Shown here piece by piece: positions 39,520-47,401 of a stretch of 56,738 nucleotides of DNA. The DNA comes from a virus. The notes below the pieces were generated by a model. That model was given only the letters and a program-made list of their open reading frames with translations, was not told the origin of the DNA and did not search any database. Position 1 is the stretch's first letter. Every line of letters begins with the position of its first letter. The stretch lies in IMG/VR virus record IMGVR_UViG_3300008952_000057, positions 1 through 56,738 of that record. One strand, written 5' to 3'. The position numbers were made by a program, and so were the translations under genes.

Positions 39520-41511
39520 CTATCCTTTAGTTTTTGTGTACCAATTTCCATCGACTTTTTTGATAATACAATTCTGTTCCCATCTAGCAAATATTTTTCT
39601 TGCATCTTCTTCAGACATGTTATCTTCCATCTCCATAAGTTTGTAAAAATGTGATTCTTTAACTCGTCCATTCTCATTTTCTAATGATTTCCATACCCTA
39701 TAAGCTTTCTGTTCTTTAGATTCTGACTTGGTAGCACCTGTAAGTTTACTTTGATCAAATTTCTTTGAGGTATCTAAATTAATATCAAAATTAGCATACA
39801 TTTCTTTTATAATATTCTCAACTGCTAGCACATCTTCAATTAATACTTCATCTCTAAAAAACATCTTTGCGTGGGCTGTGCTTAATCTAACTATTGCCTC
39901 TAACTGTCTAGTTCCTATAGCAATTGAATCACTATTCTTTGACATTCCTCTCATTGTTTCATACATATGTAAAATTTTATTCTTTGTGACATCAATCATC
40001 TTTGGATTTAATTTTCTAATATGATTTATGTAAGCAGTGAGTTGTTCTTTAGTCATATAACAGGAGGTGGTTTTGTCTGGGTTAATATATGATGTGAGTA
40101 TATGTTCTGCTTTCTTATTATCAGTGAACTGTTCTATCTCATCCTTGATTAACCATATCAAATCAAATCTTGACAGTAATGGGGTTGGCATATTTATGTT
40201 GGTTGCTAAAGATTCATCAGGATCATACTTACCAAACTTTGGATTGGCTGCTGCGAGTATTGTGGTTTTTGCCTCAAGTGTTATCCTAAACCCTGCCTTT
40301 GCTATACTACATTGTTGTTGTTCCATCACTTCGTTAAGTCCTGATTGATCTTGTTCTTTCATATGCCCTGCCTCATCTATAAAACAAAATCCTTTATTAC
40401 ATTGTGGACAGGCTCCAGCTTTGGCATATAATTTACCGTTATCTTCTTTGACTATACCTATTGTTAATCCTACAGTAGAACTACCTTTACCTGATACATA
40501 CATTGAACGTGGTGTAACCTTCTCTGCAAATTTAAGTATCTCTGACTTTGCAACTGATGGATCTCCAACAAGAAGTATGTGACTATCCCCTCTTCTTAAA
40601 CTGTTTCCACCTTTTGCCAATTGTAAAATGATTGACTCTTTAATAATATTCATACCGTATATGTGTGGAGCAAAACTACTAACTAAATCCTTTTTGAATT
40701 GTTCTGCATCTTTACTATCCTCTTTAAACTTTTTCAAATCATCTTCAGATAATTCTAATTCTTTTGACTCATCTAAATCTTCAGATGCGATAACATCTAT
40801 GATTAAATTATGTATGTTTTCTTTAAGGTCAAAGACCGAACGATAAATACCTGTGATTCTTTTTCGCTGACCTATAAATATCTCACGAATCATATCACCT
40901 GTAACAACACCTTCTAATGTGACTGGAGAACTGTGAAGTGAAGTGTCCATTGGTTCTCCTAATAATACCGTCATGATATTTTCAGTTTTAACTGTCTCCC
41001 TATCTACTTCTAATTTATGTCTCTTACAAGATGAATTAGTACAAATCATAATAGGAATTTTCTTATCAATATCACATTTAGAATCAAAATCATTACCACA
41101 TAAAGGACAACGTAAAGTACAGGTTTTTATATAAGATTTTGGTGACTCGGATGCTATTACTTCACAATCAAATGTAACCATGGCACCCTCATGATCTGTT
41201 GCATTTAGATCATGCATTAATAATATATGTTCATCTGTTAACTTAACCTGAAGTTTTCTAAACGTGTGTTTTACATCAAATTTTGCACCATATTTCTCCT
41301 CTAAAATAATAAGAATACATTGTTTAACATTATCAATAAATTCTCTTGTTTCTTTAAAGTCACAATAAATATCAATGAAGGGTTTTTTAGCTATGTTAAC
41401 TGATAAACTACCGTTAGGTCTTAGACTATCAATCATATTAGTCCACATTGGTTTACGAAATTCTTCTAATAATCTATCACGTAAAGCAGACTGTGTATAC
41501 ATATGACTCAT
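39520..41511 (-). CDS. mcm: MCM replicative helicase (663 aa)
   Basis: DNA-unwinding hexamer. The N-terminal domain carries a zinc finger (C135, C138, C157, C162 region). The AAA+ core has GDPSVAKS (316-323) as Walker A, FCFIDE (375-380) as Walker B, AAANP (420-424) and LLSRFDLIW (445-453) with the arginine finger. The C-terminal ~60 residues resemble the winged helix. An extra CPQC right before Walker B is unusual. It has the typical archaeal length and is likely the viral replicative helicase. ATGA overlap with the upstream gene. Confidence 0.93.
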   Translation of the reverse strand: MSHMYTQSALRDRLLEEFRKPMWTNMIDSLRPNGSLSVNIAKKPFIDIYCDFKETREFIDNVKQCILIILEEKYGAKFDVKHTFRKLQVKLTDEHILLMHDLNATDHEGAMVTFDCEVIASESPKSYIKTCTLRCPLCGNDFDSKCDIDKKIPIMICTNSSCKRHKLEVDRETVKTENIMTVLLGEPMDTSLHSSPVTLEGVVTGDMIREIFIGQRKRITGIYRSVFDLKENIHNLIIDVIASEDLDESKELELSEDDLKKFKEDSKDAEQFKKDLVSSFAPHIYGMNIIKESIILQLAKGGNSLRRGDSHILLVGDPSVAKSEILKFAEKVTPRSMYVSGKGSSTVGLTIGIVKEDNGKLYAKAGACPQCNKGFCFIDEAGHMKEQDQSGLNEVMEQQQCSIAKAGFRITLEAKTTILAAANPKFGKYDPDESLATNINMPTPLLSRFDLIWLIKDEIEQFTDNKKAEHILTSYINPDKTTSCYMTKEQLTAYINHIRKLNPKMIDVTKNKILHMYETMRGMSKNSDSIAIGTRQLEAIVRLSTAHAKMFFRDEVLIEDVLAVENIIKEMYANFDINLDTSKKFDQSKLTGATKSESKEQKAYRVWKSLENENGRVKESHFYKLMEMEDNMSEEDARKIFARWEQNCIIKKVDGNWYTKTKG

Positions 41512-41792
41512 AAGAATTTACTCACCCTCATGTTTAATAAATTCCCAATCTGTTGATAATGTTTCTGTGCATCGATAAGTTCTTGTCCTTCTAACTTATT
41601 AATCTTTTTACTAATCTCATCAATCGTATCAAAAAGAGAATTTGTATCTGGTTCCAGTTTCTTTTTATTTTTTAGAAAAAAACTTGATGCTATAATTAGT
41701 GATGTACTTAATGGTTTTCCTGTTTCATTCTTTAATCTTTTTAGAACTTTTTCTCCATTAAAATCACATGATATACATTTTACTATTGGCAT
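41508..41792 (-). CDS. Small protein coupled to MCM (94 aa)
   Basis: CISC plus hydrophobic helices, with a coiled-coil end (ISKKINKLEGQELIDAQKHY). It is first in the MCM-RadA operon, with a TATA box 25 nt before ATG 41792, and its stop overlaps the MCM start. A helicase loader or partner is possible, from position only. Confidence 0.6.
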   Translation of the reverse strand: MPIVKCISCDFNGEKVLKRLKNETGKPLSTSLIIASSFFLKNKKKLEPDTNSLFDTIDEISKKINKLEGQELIDAQKHYQQIGNLLNMRVSKFL

Positions 41793-41811
41793 ACAAGTGT
41801 GTTGTAGTTTT

Positions 41812-41822
41812 GTAATATAAAT
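41812..41822 (-). promoter_or_regulatory. TATA box for the MCM-RadA operon
   Basis: ATTTATATTAC on the minus strand, centred 25 nt before ATG 41792. Confidence 0.6.
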
Positions 41823-41871
41823 CTAACTAATATTATTTAATTATATATATATATAAATATAATATATTTTA

Positions 41872-42006
41872 TCAGCTATGTTCTGATTTAAACCAAGTTA
41901 CTATTCCTTTATTCTCTAGTTGTTCGGACATTCTGGTTGCTTTTGTTACTGGTAATAAAGTCTTCAAAGTCTTTCCATCTTCCTTTTTCCAACAGAGATA
42001 AATGAA
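41872..42006 (-). CDS. Small basic protein (44 aa)
   Basis: MFIYLCWKKEDGKTLKTLLP then VTKATRMSEQLENKGIVTWF. The longer in-frame extension overlaps the winged-helix gene and looks like shadow, so ATG 42006 is used. No clear promoter. Tentative. Confidence 0.4.
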   Translation of the reverse strand, partial: FIYLCWKKEDGKTLKTLLPVTKATRMSEQLENKGIVTWFKSEHS

Positions 42007-42067
42007 CATAGAGTTTGTTTTGTGGAAGGGTAATTTAAAGATAACTGAATATAATTGGAAATATATT

Positions 42068-42334
42068 TTATTTAATCCTTGTAAATATATGTGCCATGGT
42101 ACTACCGTTTTTTGTTTCAACCTTACCGTTTCTCATATCAAGTATGCCTTCTTCCGTCAACTCTATTAATATATCCTTAACTCTTCTCGGATGTTTATCT
42201 AAAGATTTTGCAACCAATGAACAAACTGTTGGTTTACCTACAGGTAGGTGTTCTAAGATTAACTCTCTGGTGGTCTTAGACTCCCAGATATCTGAGTCTT
42301 TATCTGTTAGTGTTAGTATTATTTTCTTTTTCAT
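42068..42334 (-). CDS. Winged-helix DNA-binding protein (88 aa)
   Basis: The segment KTTRELILEHLPVGKPTVCS, LVAKSLDKHPRRVKDILIEL, EEGILDMRNGKVETKNG reads as helix, recognition helix and wing of a winged helix. It is probably a transcription regulator or an initiator accessory. Isolated gene on the minus strand near the replication genes. Confidence 0.65.
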   Translation of the reverse strand: MKKKIILTLTDKDSDIWESKTTRELILEHLPVGKPTVCSLVAKSLDKHPRRVKDILIELTEEGILDMRNGKVETKNGSTMAHIFTRIK

Positions 42335-42406
42335 AACCCTTCAACCTATATTTAGACCACTTTTTATAACCTTCAACCCCAAATGAATATGACCTATAAC
42401 TTGGCA

Positions 42407-43252
42407 TTATATATGTCTCACCAATGGTTTTAATTCTAATTCTGTAATATGTTTTTGAATTATTACTTCACCGTTTGGTTCTATAATGAATTCCACAGCT
42501 CCTATATCAGGAGTTGTTCCAGCTACACCACCTCTAAACAAATGAGCATCAGGAAATTTCCATGCTGGTGTTGTGCAACCATGTGTATTTGTAAACTCTA
42601 CATGAACAAAATAGTGAACGTGACTTCTTACTATAACATCTGACTTGTGTAATTTATTATTCTCAAATACCATACCAGCCATCTCTCTCGCCAATGCTGT
42701 GGTTCTATAGGCAGCCCATTTATTGAACCCTACATGATGAGTAAAGTTAAAGATTTTACCGTAAGCTTCCACAAAAGCATAGTAATCAGTATATCCATTA
42801 CCACCATATGCTTTATATTTTAAAGCTCCCATTCTACTTGCAATTATTTCTTCAATATTTGTTCCATCTAACTGAACGTGATATCCTGAACCTCTTGTAA
42901 ATAGAATATTATCATATCTGTGAACTTTCATTAATTTCATAAAGTCTTCTGCTTGATCCCATAAATTTGTAGTCCATGACTGTTGCCCAGACCCTTTTCT
43001 ATTGGCTCCATCAACAGGCTCACCATTTATAACTATTAAATCTGTTTTCTTTTTTGATAATGAATCTGGTATAGATTCCCATATTGACCAAAGTGTTTTC
43101 TGTAATTTGTTTGGTTTGTATGTGGTATTCTGATCAACTATTTCAGGATCAGGTGAACAAACTGCTGTTGTAGCACCACCATGAACATCTGCTATATTCA
43201 CAATTGTTTTTGAGGAACCTTGTCTACCACTTAACTTTAAACTTGATGTCAT
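42407..43252 (-). CDS. Calcineurin-like metallophosphoesterase (281 aa)
   Basis: Motifs in order: IADVHGG (D-x-H, about 20-26), NGEPVDG (GDxxD variant, about 75-81), RGSGYH (GNH variant, about 120), THHVG (about 171) and RSHVHY (GHxH variant, about 208-213). Phosphoesterases of this phage type occur near replication or structural genes, with unknown substrates. The GDxxD and GNH positions are altered (GEPVDG, GSGYH), which may change metal binding. Confidence 0.7.
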   Translation of the reverse strand: MTSSLKLSGRQGSSKTIVNIADVHGGATTAVCSPDPEIVDQNTTYKPNKLQKTLWSIWESIPDSLSKKKTDLIVINGEPVDGANRKGSGQQSWTTNLWDQAEDFMKLMKVHRYDNILFTRGSGYHVQLDGTNIEEIIASRMGALKYKAYGGNGYTDYYAFVEAYGKIFNFTHHVGFNKWAAYRTTALAREMAGMVFENNKLHKSDVIVRSHVHYFVHVEFTNTHGCTTPAWKFPDAHLFRGGVAGTTPDIGAVEFIIEPNGEVIIQKHITELELKPLVRHI

Positions 43253-43265
43253 ATCAAATCATTTG

Positions 43266-43529
43266 TCATCCATCATATAAACGTTGTTGTTTATTTACTT
43301 CTTTTGGTTCTGCATTTCTTTTCTTTTTCATTGCACGTTTATGAGCTTCAAATCTTGCTCTATCTTCTGGTGAATCAGTCAGGTGATGTATACATGGATT
43401 GTTTAGTAAATAAAATGATTGACAATCATCACAAAACAATTTTTTATTTTTCATTTTATTCATGGATTTATCAAGACCTTCGTTTTTTTTTCTCCACTTT
43501 CCATTAGGAAGTTTTTCCCAATCAATCAT
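43266..43529 (-). CDS. Small CxxC protein (87 aa)
   Basis: CDDCQSFYLLNNPCIHH is a probable zinc site (C, C, C, H/H), with basic flanks. ATG 43529 overlaps the end of the next small gene upstream; an earlier in-frame start would lie within it. Confidence 0.55.
   Translation of the reverse strand: MIDWEKLPNGKWRKKNEGLDKSMNKMKNKKLFCDDCQSFYLLNNPCIHHLTDSPEDRARFEAHKRAMKKKRNAEPKEVNKQQRLYDG
43274..43282 (-). promoter_or_regulatory. TATA box for the phosphoesterase gene
   Basis: GTTTATATG on the minus strand, about 25 nt before ATG 43252, overlapping the end of the upstream gene. Confidence 0.5.
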
Positions 43530-43620
43530 TACATTTACACTTTGCTTTTGGTACCAACCCACGAGTTCCTTCTATCCATTCTACATCTACCTCTGACTGG
43601 CATTTTTTACAATTCTTCAT
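43522..43620 (-). CDS. Zinc-knuckle microprotein (32 aa)
   Basis: MKNCKKCQSEVDVEWIEGTR then CKCND: two Cys pairs. TATA-like CTTATATTG lies about 24 nt upstream. The stop overlaps the next start. Confidence 0.5.
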   Translation of the reverse strand: MKNCKKCQSEVDVEWIEGTRGLVPKAKCKCND

Positions 43621-43656
43621 GTTTGTATATAGACATTCTTTACAATATAAGCGTTT

Positions 43657-44514
43657 CTAATAACACCCATTTGATTCAAGACCTCCTCTAATAAAGAGAC
43701 AGTGGTCAGGTAACCATACTGGATTTGGTTTACTAAAACCATCCATACCATAGATTTGTGATAACATAAATTTATCAGAGATAGTAACTTCAAAGACCTG
43801 ATCCGTTTTGAATGGGTCTAACGATGGTGTCATAGCTGAACGTAAATGTTCAAATCCTTTAGCTTCTGGAAACTCACCAGCTTCATAATGTCTTAATCCT
43901 AACCCATGACCGAACTCATGAAGGACTATATTATAGACTGCATTAAGAGGTAACTCTTTCTTTGCTAGAGTAAGTGTGAATTCAGTAAGACCTGTCTCTG
44001 GGTTTTTCTTTGCATCTTCTAAATTTAATACTATATTATTATGTTGTGTATGATGTAAGAAAACTGTTATGTAAAAAAACTTATGGGAACTTTTTCTAAA
44101 ATCAACACCTGCATGACCAAGTGCTTGACTATCATTATCTGTATTCTCATATTCATATGTTAAGAAAACAGTACAATGTCTATAATCATCAGGGGTTTTA
44201 TTCTCATGTTCTTCAAAAGGAACTGTGCTATGAATTCTCATCGACCAATCACCTTCAGGTGCAAATTCAGTCATTGCTATTTGCCAATCTAATAATGCTT
44301 TCCAAGACTGATATTGAACATTAGTCCAATAGATATAATCCACCCTACTTGTATCAGGTTCAAATAAACACACATGTGGATTTGTATTATGTCTAACTCC
44401 AAGGGTCTCATACTTATCACCATTTTGTGGATATTGACCAAATGCTGTTACTAAAGATACTGTTGATAATGAAGATACTAACAATACTATAGATACTAAT
44501 CTTAATATGTTCAT
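43657..44514 (-). CDS. Secreted matrixin-like metalloprotease (285 aa)
   Basis: Signal peptide at about 1-24 (LRLVSIVLLVSSLSTVSLV). The zinc motif HEFGHGLGLRH (199-209) is the complete metzincin consensus, with the Met-turn SAMTPS at about 226-231. It probably acts outside the membrane on the host S-layer or surface proteins, during entry or exit, or in the particle. Own promoter, TATA centred 26 nt before the ATG; divergent from the next gene. Confidence 0.85.
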   Translation of the reverse strand: MNILRLVSIVLLVSSLSTVSLVTAFGQYPQNGDKYETLGVRHNTNPHVCLFEPDTSRVDYIYWTNVQYQSWKALLDWQIAMTEFAPEGDWSMRIHSTVPFEEHENKTPDDYRHCTVFLTYEYENTDNDSQALGHAGVDFRKSSHKFFYITVFLHHTQHNNIVLNLEDAKKNPETGLTEFTLTLAKKELPLNAVYNIVLHEFGHGLGLRHYEAGEFPEAKGFEHLRSAMTPSLDPFKTDQVFEVTISDKFMLSQIYGMDGFSKPNPVWLPDHCLFIRGGLESNGCY

Positions 44515-44534
44515 GTTTAATCTTATCTTTTTAT

Positions 44535-44543
44535 CTTATAAAG
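44535..44543 (-). promoter_or_regulatory. TATA box for the metzincin gene
   Basis: CTTTATAAG on the minus strand, preceded by AAT, centred 25 nt before ATG 44514. Confidence 0.6.
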
Positions 44544-44553
44544 ATTTATATTG
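44543..44553 (+). promoter_or_regulatory. TATA box for 44574-45126
   Basis: GATTTATATTG, centred 26 nt before ATG 44574. It touches the oppositely oriented box at 44535. Confidence 0.6.
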
Positions 44554-44573
44554 AGGTGTTAAAAACCATCTAT

Positions 44574-44969
44574 ATGGGTACAACTATAAAGGCAAAGTTT
44601 GTAGGTAATTGTAAAATATGTGGTGCTGATTGGGCTATAGGCGAATCAATTTTTTATCAGAAATTACCTAAAGCAATATGTAGTGAAAAGGAATGTTTTG
44701 ATGAACAGGGTGGTAAATTAGATACAAGAAACTCATATCAAAAGAAGAGTGAAGAGACAATTGTAGCAAAAATACCAGAGATAGTTGCATCCGATAGTAT
44801 AAAAGAGATAGGTGAGCATCACCAAATGTTTTTTGTAACTGCTAATGCTCTAGCTAAATCATATTATCCTGAACAGGATGTTAACTCACATGTGTTTGGA
44901 CAGATACGTTCTAAAATTTTAGATCAATTAATTGCATTATCACATCTTATGAGGGTACAAGATGAGTAA
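44574..44969 (+). CDS. Protein with N-terminal zinc module (131 aa)
   Basis: MGTTIKAKFVGNCKICGADW then AICSEKEC form a treble-clef-like finger of the kind found at the start of several archaeal and phage proteins. A helical domain follows (SIKEIGEHHQMFFVTANALA). Function unknown. The leaderless start at 44574 replaces an ATG at 44556 that is too close to the TATA box. Confidence 0.6.
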   Translation: MGTTIKAKFVGNCKICGADWAIGESIFYQKLPKAICSEKECFDEQGGKLDTRNSYQKKSEETIVAKIPEIVASDSIKEIGEHHQMFFVTANALAKSYYPEQDVNSHVFGQIRSKILDQLIALSHLMRVQDE

Positions 44970-45126
44970 AAAGAAACAAGATAAAAAACCAGAGTTAACT
45001 TTCGATGAGTTACTAAAAAAGTATAAGGAATTAGTTGCACTTCATAACAAAGTTCTAGACATGGTAGAAAAATCTTCTTTGGAAATAGTTTTATTCTGTA
45101 AAAAGAATCAAATCAATCTCCAATAA
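44962..45126 (+). CDS. Small coiled-coil protein (54 aa)
   Basis: Lys-rich start (MSKKKQDKKPELTFDELLKK) and helix (YKELVALHNKVLDMVEKSSL). It overlaps the upstream gene by 8 nt. Confidence 0.55.
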   Translation: MSKKKQDKKPELTFDELLKKYKELVALHNKVLDMVEKSSLEIVLFCKKNQINLQ

Positions 45127-45135
45127 CATTTATAT
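45125..45135 (+). promoter_or_regulatory. TATA box for the cupredoxin-like gene
   Basis: AACATTTATATT, centred about 27 nt before ATG 45158. The AACATTTATAT form recurs at 25351, 27447 and 45823. Confidence 0.65.
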
Positions 45136-45157
45136 TAGTAGATATTAACACACTTGT

Positions 45158-45808
45158 ATGAAAACAATAACTATTATTGGTCTTCTTCTATTAGCACCAT
45201 TAATTGGGTTTGCATATGCAGAAGAATTCACAGTAGAGTTAAGCATAGAGGATGGTTTTACACCACAATATCTTAATGCAACACATGGCGACAAAGTGAC
45301 ATTCATTATTAGAGATGGTGAAGCACATGATGTTTCTAATCCATGGTATGGTGGGCATAACTTCTTGAACCATGATAACCCATCAATCACACATACATTT
45401 GATACTTGTAATACATACAAGTTTGATTCAACATTCTACATTGATGATATATTCACACTTGATGTTGTCAACTGTCCAGTTCCAGAACCAGTTGTTACAA
45501 TACCACAGAATGCAACTGTTACACCACCAACGGTATTAATAGAAACCGACCCACATGAAAACGGATTCACTGGTTGGAAGAATGAGGGAACTGAAATGGT
45601 AGCATATAAAGATGGAATAAGAGTTGCATCGTATGAAATATTTGGTGCTAATACACAAACACCTGAACCAAGAGGTAATCCATTTGATTCTGTTACCGAT
45701 GAGATAGAAGATACAGTAGAAGATACAACAGAGACAGCCATCCTCCACCTTAGAATAGAGATAATGAAACTTCTCAAAGGTATATTGGAATTACTCATAA
45801 GAGTATAA
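45158..45808 (+). CDS. Secreted cupredoxin-like protein (216 aa)
   Basis: Signal peptide (TITIIGLLLLAPLIGFAYA, cut near 20). Then a plastocyanin-like barrel: VELSIEDGFTPQYLNATHGD, VTFIIRDGEAHDVSN (H57) and HTFDTCNTYKF (C84). The usual His and Met after the Cys are not seen, so the copper site is incomplete or altered; C106 could pair with C84 instead. A Thr/Pro linker and a C-terminal amphipathic helix (HLRIEIMKLLKGILELLIRV) may tether it to the membrane. Ammonia-oxidising archaea use many cupredoxins; a viral copy may touch host electron transfer or be a surface structure. Fold likely, role open. Confidence 0.65.
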   Translation: MKTITIIGLLLLAPLIGFAYAEEFTVELSIEDGFTPQYLNATHGDKVTFIIRDGEAHDVSNPWYGGHNFLNHDNPSITHTFDTCNTYKFDSTFYIDDIFTLDVVNCPVPEPVVTIPQNATVTPPTVLIETDPHENGFTGWKNEGTEMVAYKDGIRVASYEIFGANTQTPEPRGNPFDSVTDEIEDTVEDTTETAILHLRIEIMKLLKGILELLIRV

Positions 45809-45822
45809 CCTTCCCTTTTTCT

Positions 45823-45834
45823 TAACATTTATAT
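45823..45834 (+). promoter_or_regulatory. TATA box for 45857-46204
   Basis: AACATTTATATG, about 26 nt before ATG 45857. Confidence 0.6.
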
Positions 45835-45856
45835 GTGAGATAATCTTTCCACAATC

Positions 45857-46204
45857 ATGGTAAATGTATCAGAAGTACTAGATATTGAAAGTAACTTTTC
45901 AGATAGTAAGAACTTATCTTCTGTACCAAAAGGAACTTTACTTCATGTTTTGTCAATGAAGACAAAAGATGTTGAAAGTGTAGGAGCACCTATTGCTGAA
46001 CTTCATTGTAAAGAGGGTGACTTTCATACATATGGTAAAGTTGTAGTTGGTCAAGTTGGTTCTGAACATTGGCAGTTCGCATTAGAGAAATGTCTTGAAA
46101 AGGATGCTTCCGATGGTATGAATGCTTGGGTTACATCCAAAACTGCTACAGGGTCAGGCAAAGAAATGGTTGCCCTTAGCATGTGGGAGGTTCCTAAGCC
46201 ATAA
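45857..46204 (+). CDS. Beta-rich protein, perhaps OB-fold (115 aa)
   Basis: GTLLHVLSMKTKDVE, FHTYGKVVVGQVGSEHWQFA and EMVALSMWEVP suggest a compact beta barrel. Single gene with own promoter and poly-T end, so probably abundant. A single-strand DNA-binding role is a guess from fold impression and size. Confidence 0.6.
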   Translation: MVNVSEVLDIESNFSDSKNLSSVPKGTLLHVLSMKTKDVESVGAPIAELHCKEGDFHTYGKVVVGQVGSEHWQFALEKCLEKDASDGMNAWVTSKTATGSGKEMVALSMWEVPKP

Positions 46205-46207
46205 CCC

Positions 46208-46215
46208 TTTTTTTT
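46208..46215 (+). terminator. Poly-T terminator
   Basis: Eight T residues immediately after the TAA at 46204. Confidence 0.5.
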
Positions 46216-46218
46216 ATC

Positions 46219-46341
46219 ATGGCTTCTAAAGAAAAATGTGAGAGATGTGGATTTAAAATGAAAGAATTAACAATGTGTCATTTAATATGTGAGAATTGTG
46301 GAGCTCATATGGATTGCTCAGATAAAGGAAGTGTTTGGTAA
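46219..46341 (+). CDS. Zinc-ribbon microprotein (40 aa)
   Basis: CERCGF and CENC with additional Cys (MCHLIC, DC) give up to six ligands. Its stop shares a base with the next ATG (TAATG). Confidence 0.55.
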   Translation: MASKEKCERCGFKMKELTMCHLICENCGAHMDCSDKGSVW

Positions 46342-46580
46342 TGAACATATGTAAGAATATTTGCGATAATTTACCTACCAAATCATTCACAATGGGATTC
46401 TCCCTTATGGGTGATGGGTGGAAAAAATGTAGAACTTGTTGTATTTCACTTAAGGTTACTGGATTTACATGTCCATGTTGTAAAAGAAAACTATCAACCA
46501 GAGTTAGACAAAGAAAGAATAGAAGTGATAGAGCAAAGAAAGAAACAACATTAAAAGAGATGATAAGAAATGCAAATTAA
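46341..46580 (+). CDS. Zinc-ribbon protein with basic tail (79 aa)
   Basis: CRTCC and CPCCKRKLSTRVRQRK form a ribbon followed by a very basic helix (KNRSDRAKKE), suggesting nucleic-acid binding. ATG 46341 by TAATG overlap. Confidence 0.6.
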   Translation: MNICKNICDNLPTKSFTMGFSLMGDGWKKCRTCCISLKVTGFTCPCCKRKLSTRVRQRKNRSDRAKKETTLKEMIRNAN

Positions 46581-47118
46581 ATTTGAGAACACTTGTAATA
46601 TAGATAAATCTCTCTATGAGAAATTGATACTTGGTTACATATACGATCATTATCATTATAAGGATTATAAAAAATATCAAGTCCAAGATAAATGGACTAT
46701 AACAATTAAGAGAGTGCAAGATTTTGATAGAGGGTTTTATTCATCATCAGGTAAGACTGATGATTTAGATTATTCTATACCTCATGGTGTCACAGGTCAA
46801 GGAACTGTCATATGTTATATAACTGATAGTGATAACCCTCTTATTCTCTTACAAAATATGACTGTAATATGTCATGAATTAGCACATATGATATTAATGA
46901 TATACTATCCAGACAAGTTAACACTACAAAGATATGATGATTTCTATGGTAAGACTGGAACCCAGAGAAAGTTCTTTAGTTCTGAAGTACATGATAGATT
47001 AGCAGAAGGAAAAGTTAGAACCCTAAGCAGAAGGTTAGGTTGGAGAAAGACTATCAGGTATGTCGGTGTTGATATAACTGACATAACAAACAGTAGAAAT
47101 GAAGACAAAGGATTCTAG
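46570..47118 (+). CDS. Zincin metalloprotease-like protein (182 aa)
   Basis: HELAH (102-106) in the context TVICHELAHMILMIYYPD is a clear HExxH helix, and VHDRLAEG about 35 residues later may give the third ligand. No signal peptide, so it would act inside the cell. It resembles SprT/WSS1-type or phage HExxH proteins. Overlaps the preceding gene. Confidence 0.65.
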   Translation: MQIKFENTCNIDKSLYEKLILGYIYDHYHYKDYKKYQVQDKWTITIKRVQDFDRGFYSSSGKTDDLDYSIPHGVTGQGTVICYITDSDNPLILLQNMTVICHELAHMILMIYYPDKLTLQRYDDFYGKTGTQRKFFSSEVHDRLAEGKVRTLSRRLGWRKTIRYVGVDITDITNSRNEDKGF

Positions 47119-47121
47119 AAT

Positions 47122-47132
47122 GATTTATATAT
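47122..47132 (+). promoter_or_regulatory. TATA box for 47153-47401
   Basis: GATTTATATAT, centred about 26 nt before ATG 47153. Confidence 0.6.
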
Positions 47133-47152
47133 AAGAGTTAAGTGATGACAAT

Positions 47153-47401
47153 ATGGCTAGGAGAAGAATAATTAACGCAAAGAACACCACAATAGCAGTT
47201 GATTGGAATGATAAAGAAAGATTTAGGAGACATGCAGAGTATGTTAAAAAAACAAAGTCAGGTCAACGTTCAGAAAGTGATTTAGTTTTATTTAAAAAGA
47301 TGGTTGATTTCTATGAAGAACATCATAAGTTACCAGAGAACGCTGAGCCAAAAACAACATACCCAACTAAGGTTTCTCAAGAACATGACCAGCAAGATTA
47401 A
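47153..47401 (+). CDS. Small basic DNA-binding candidate (82 aa)
   Basis: Arg/Lys-rich start (MARRRIINAKNTTIAVDWND) and helix (ERFRRHAEYVKKTKSG). A ribbon-helix-helix regulator is possible: strand TTIAVDW, then helices. Its 3' end overlaps the convergent RNase H gene. Confidence 0.55.
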   Translation: MARRRIINAKNTTIAVDWNDKERFRRHAEYVKKTKSGQRSESDLVLFKKMVDFYEEHHKLPENAEPKTTYPTKVSQEHDQQD

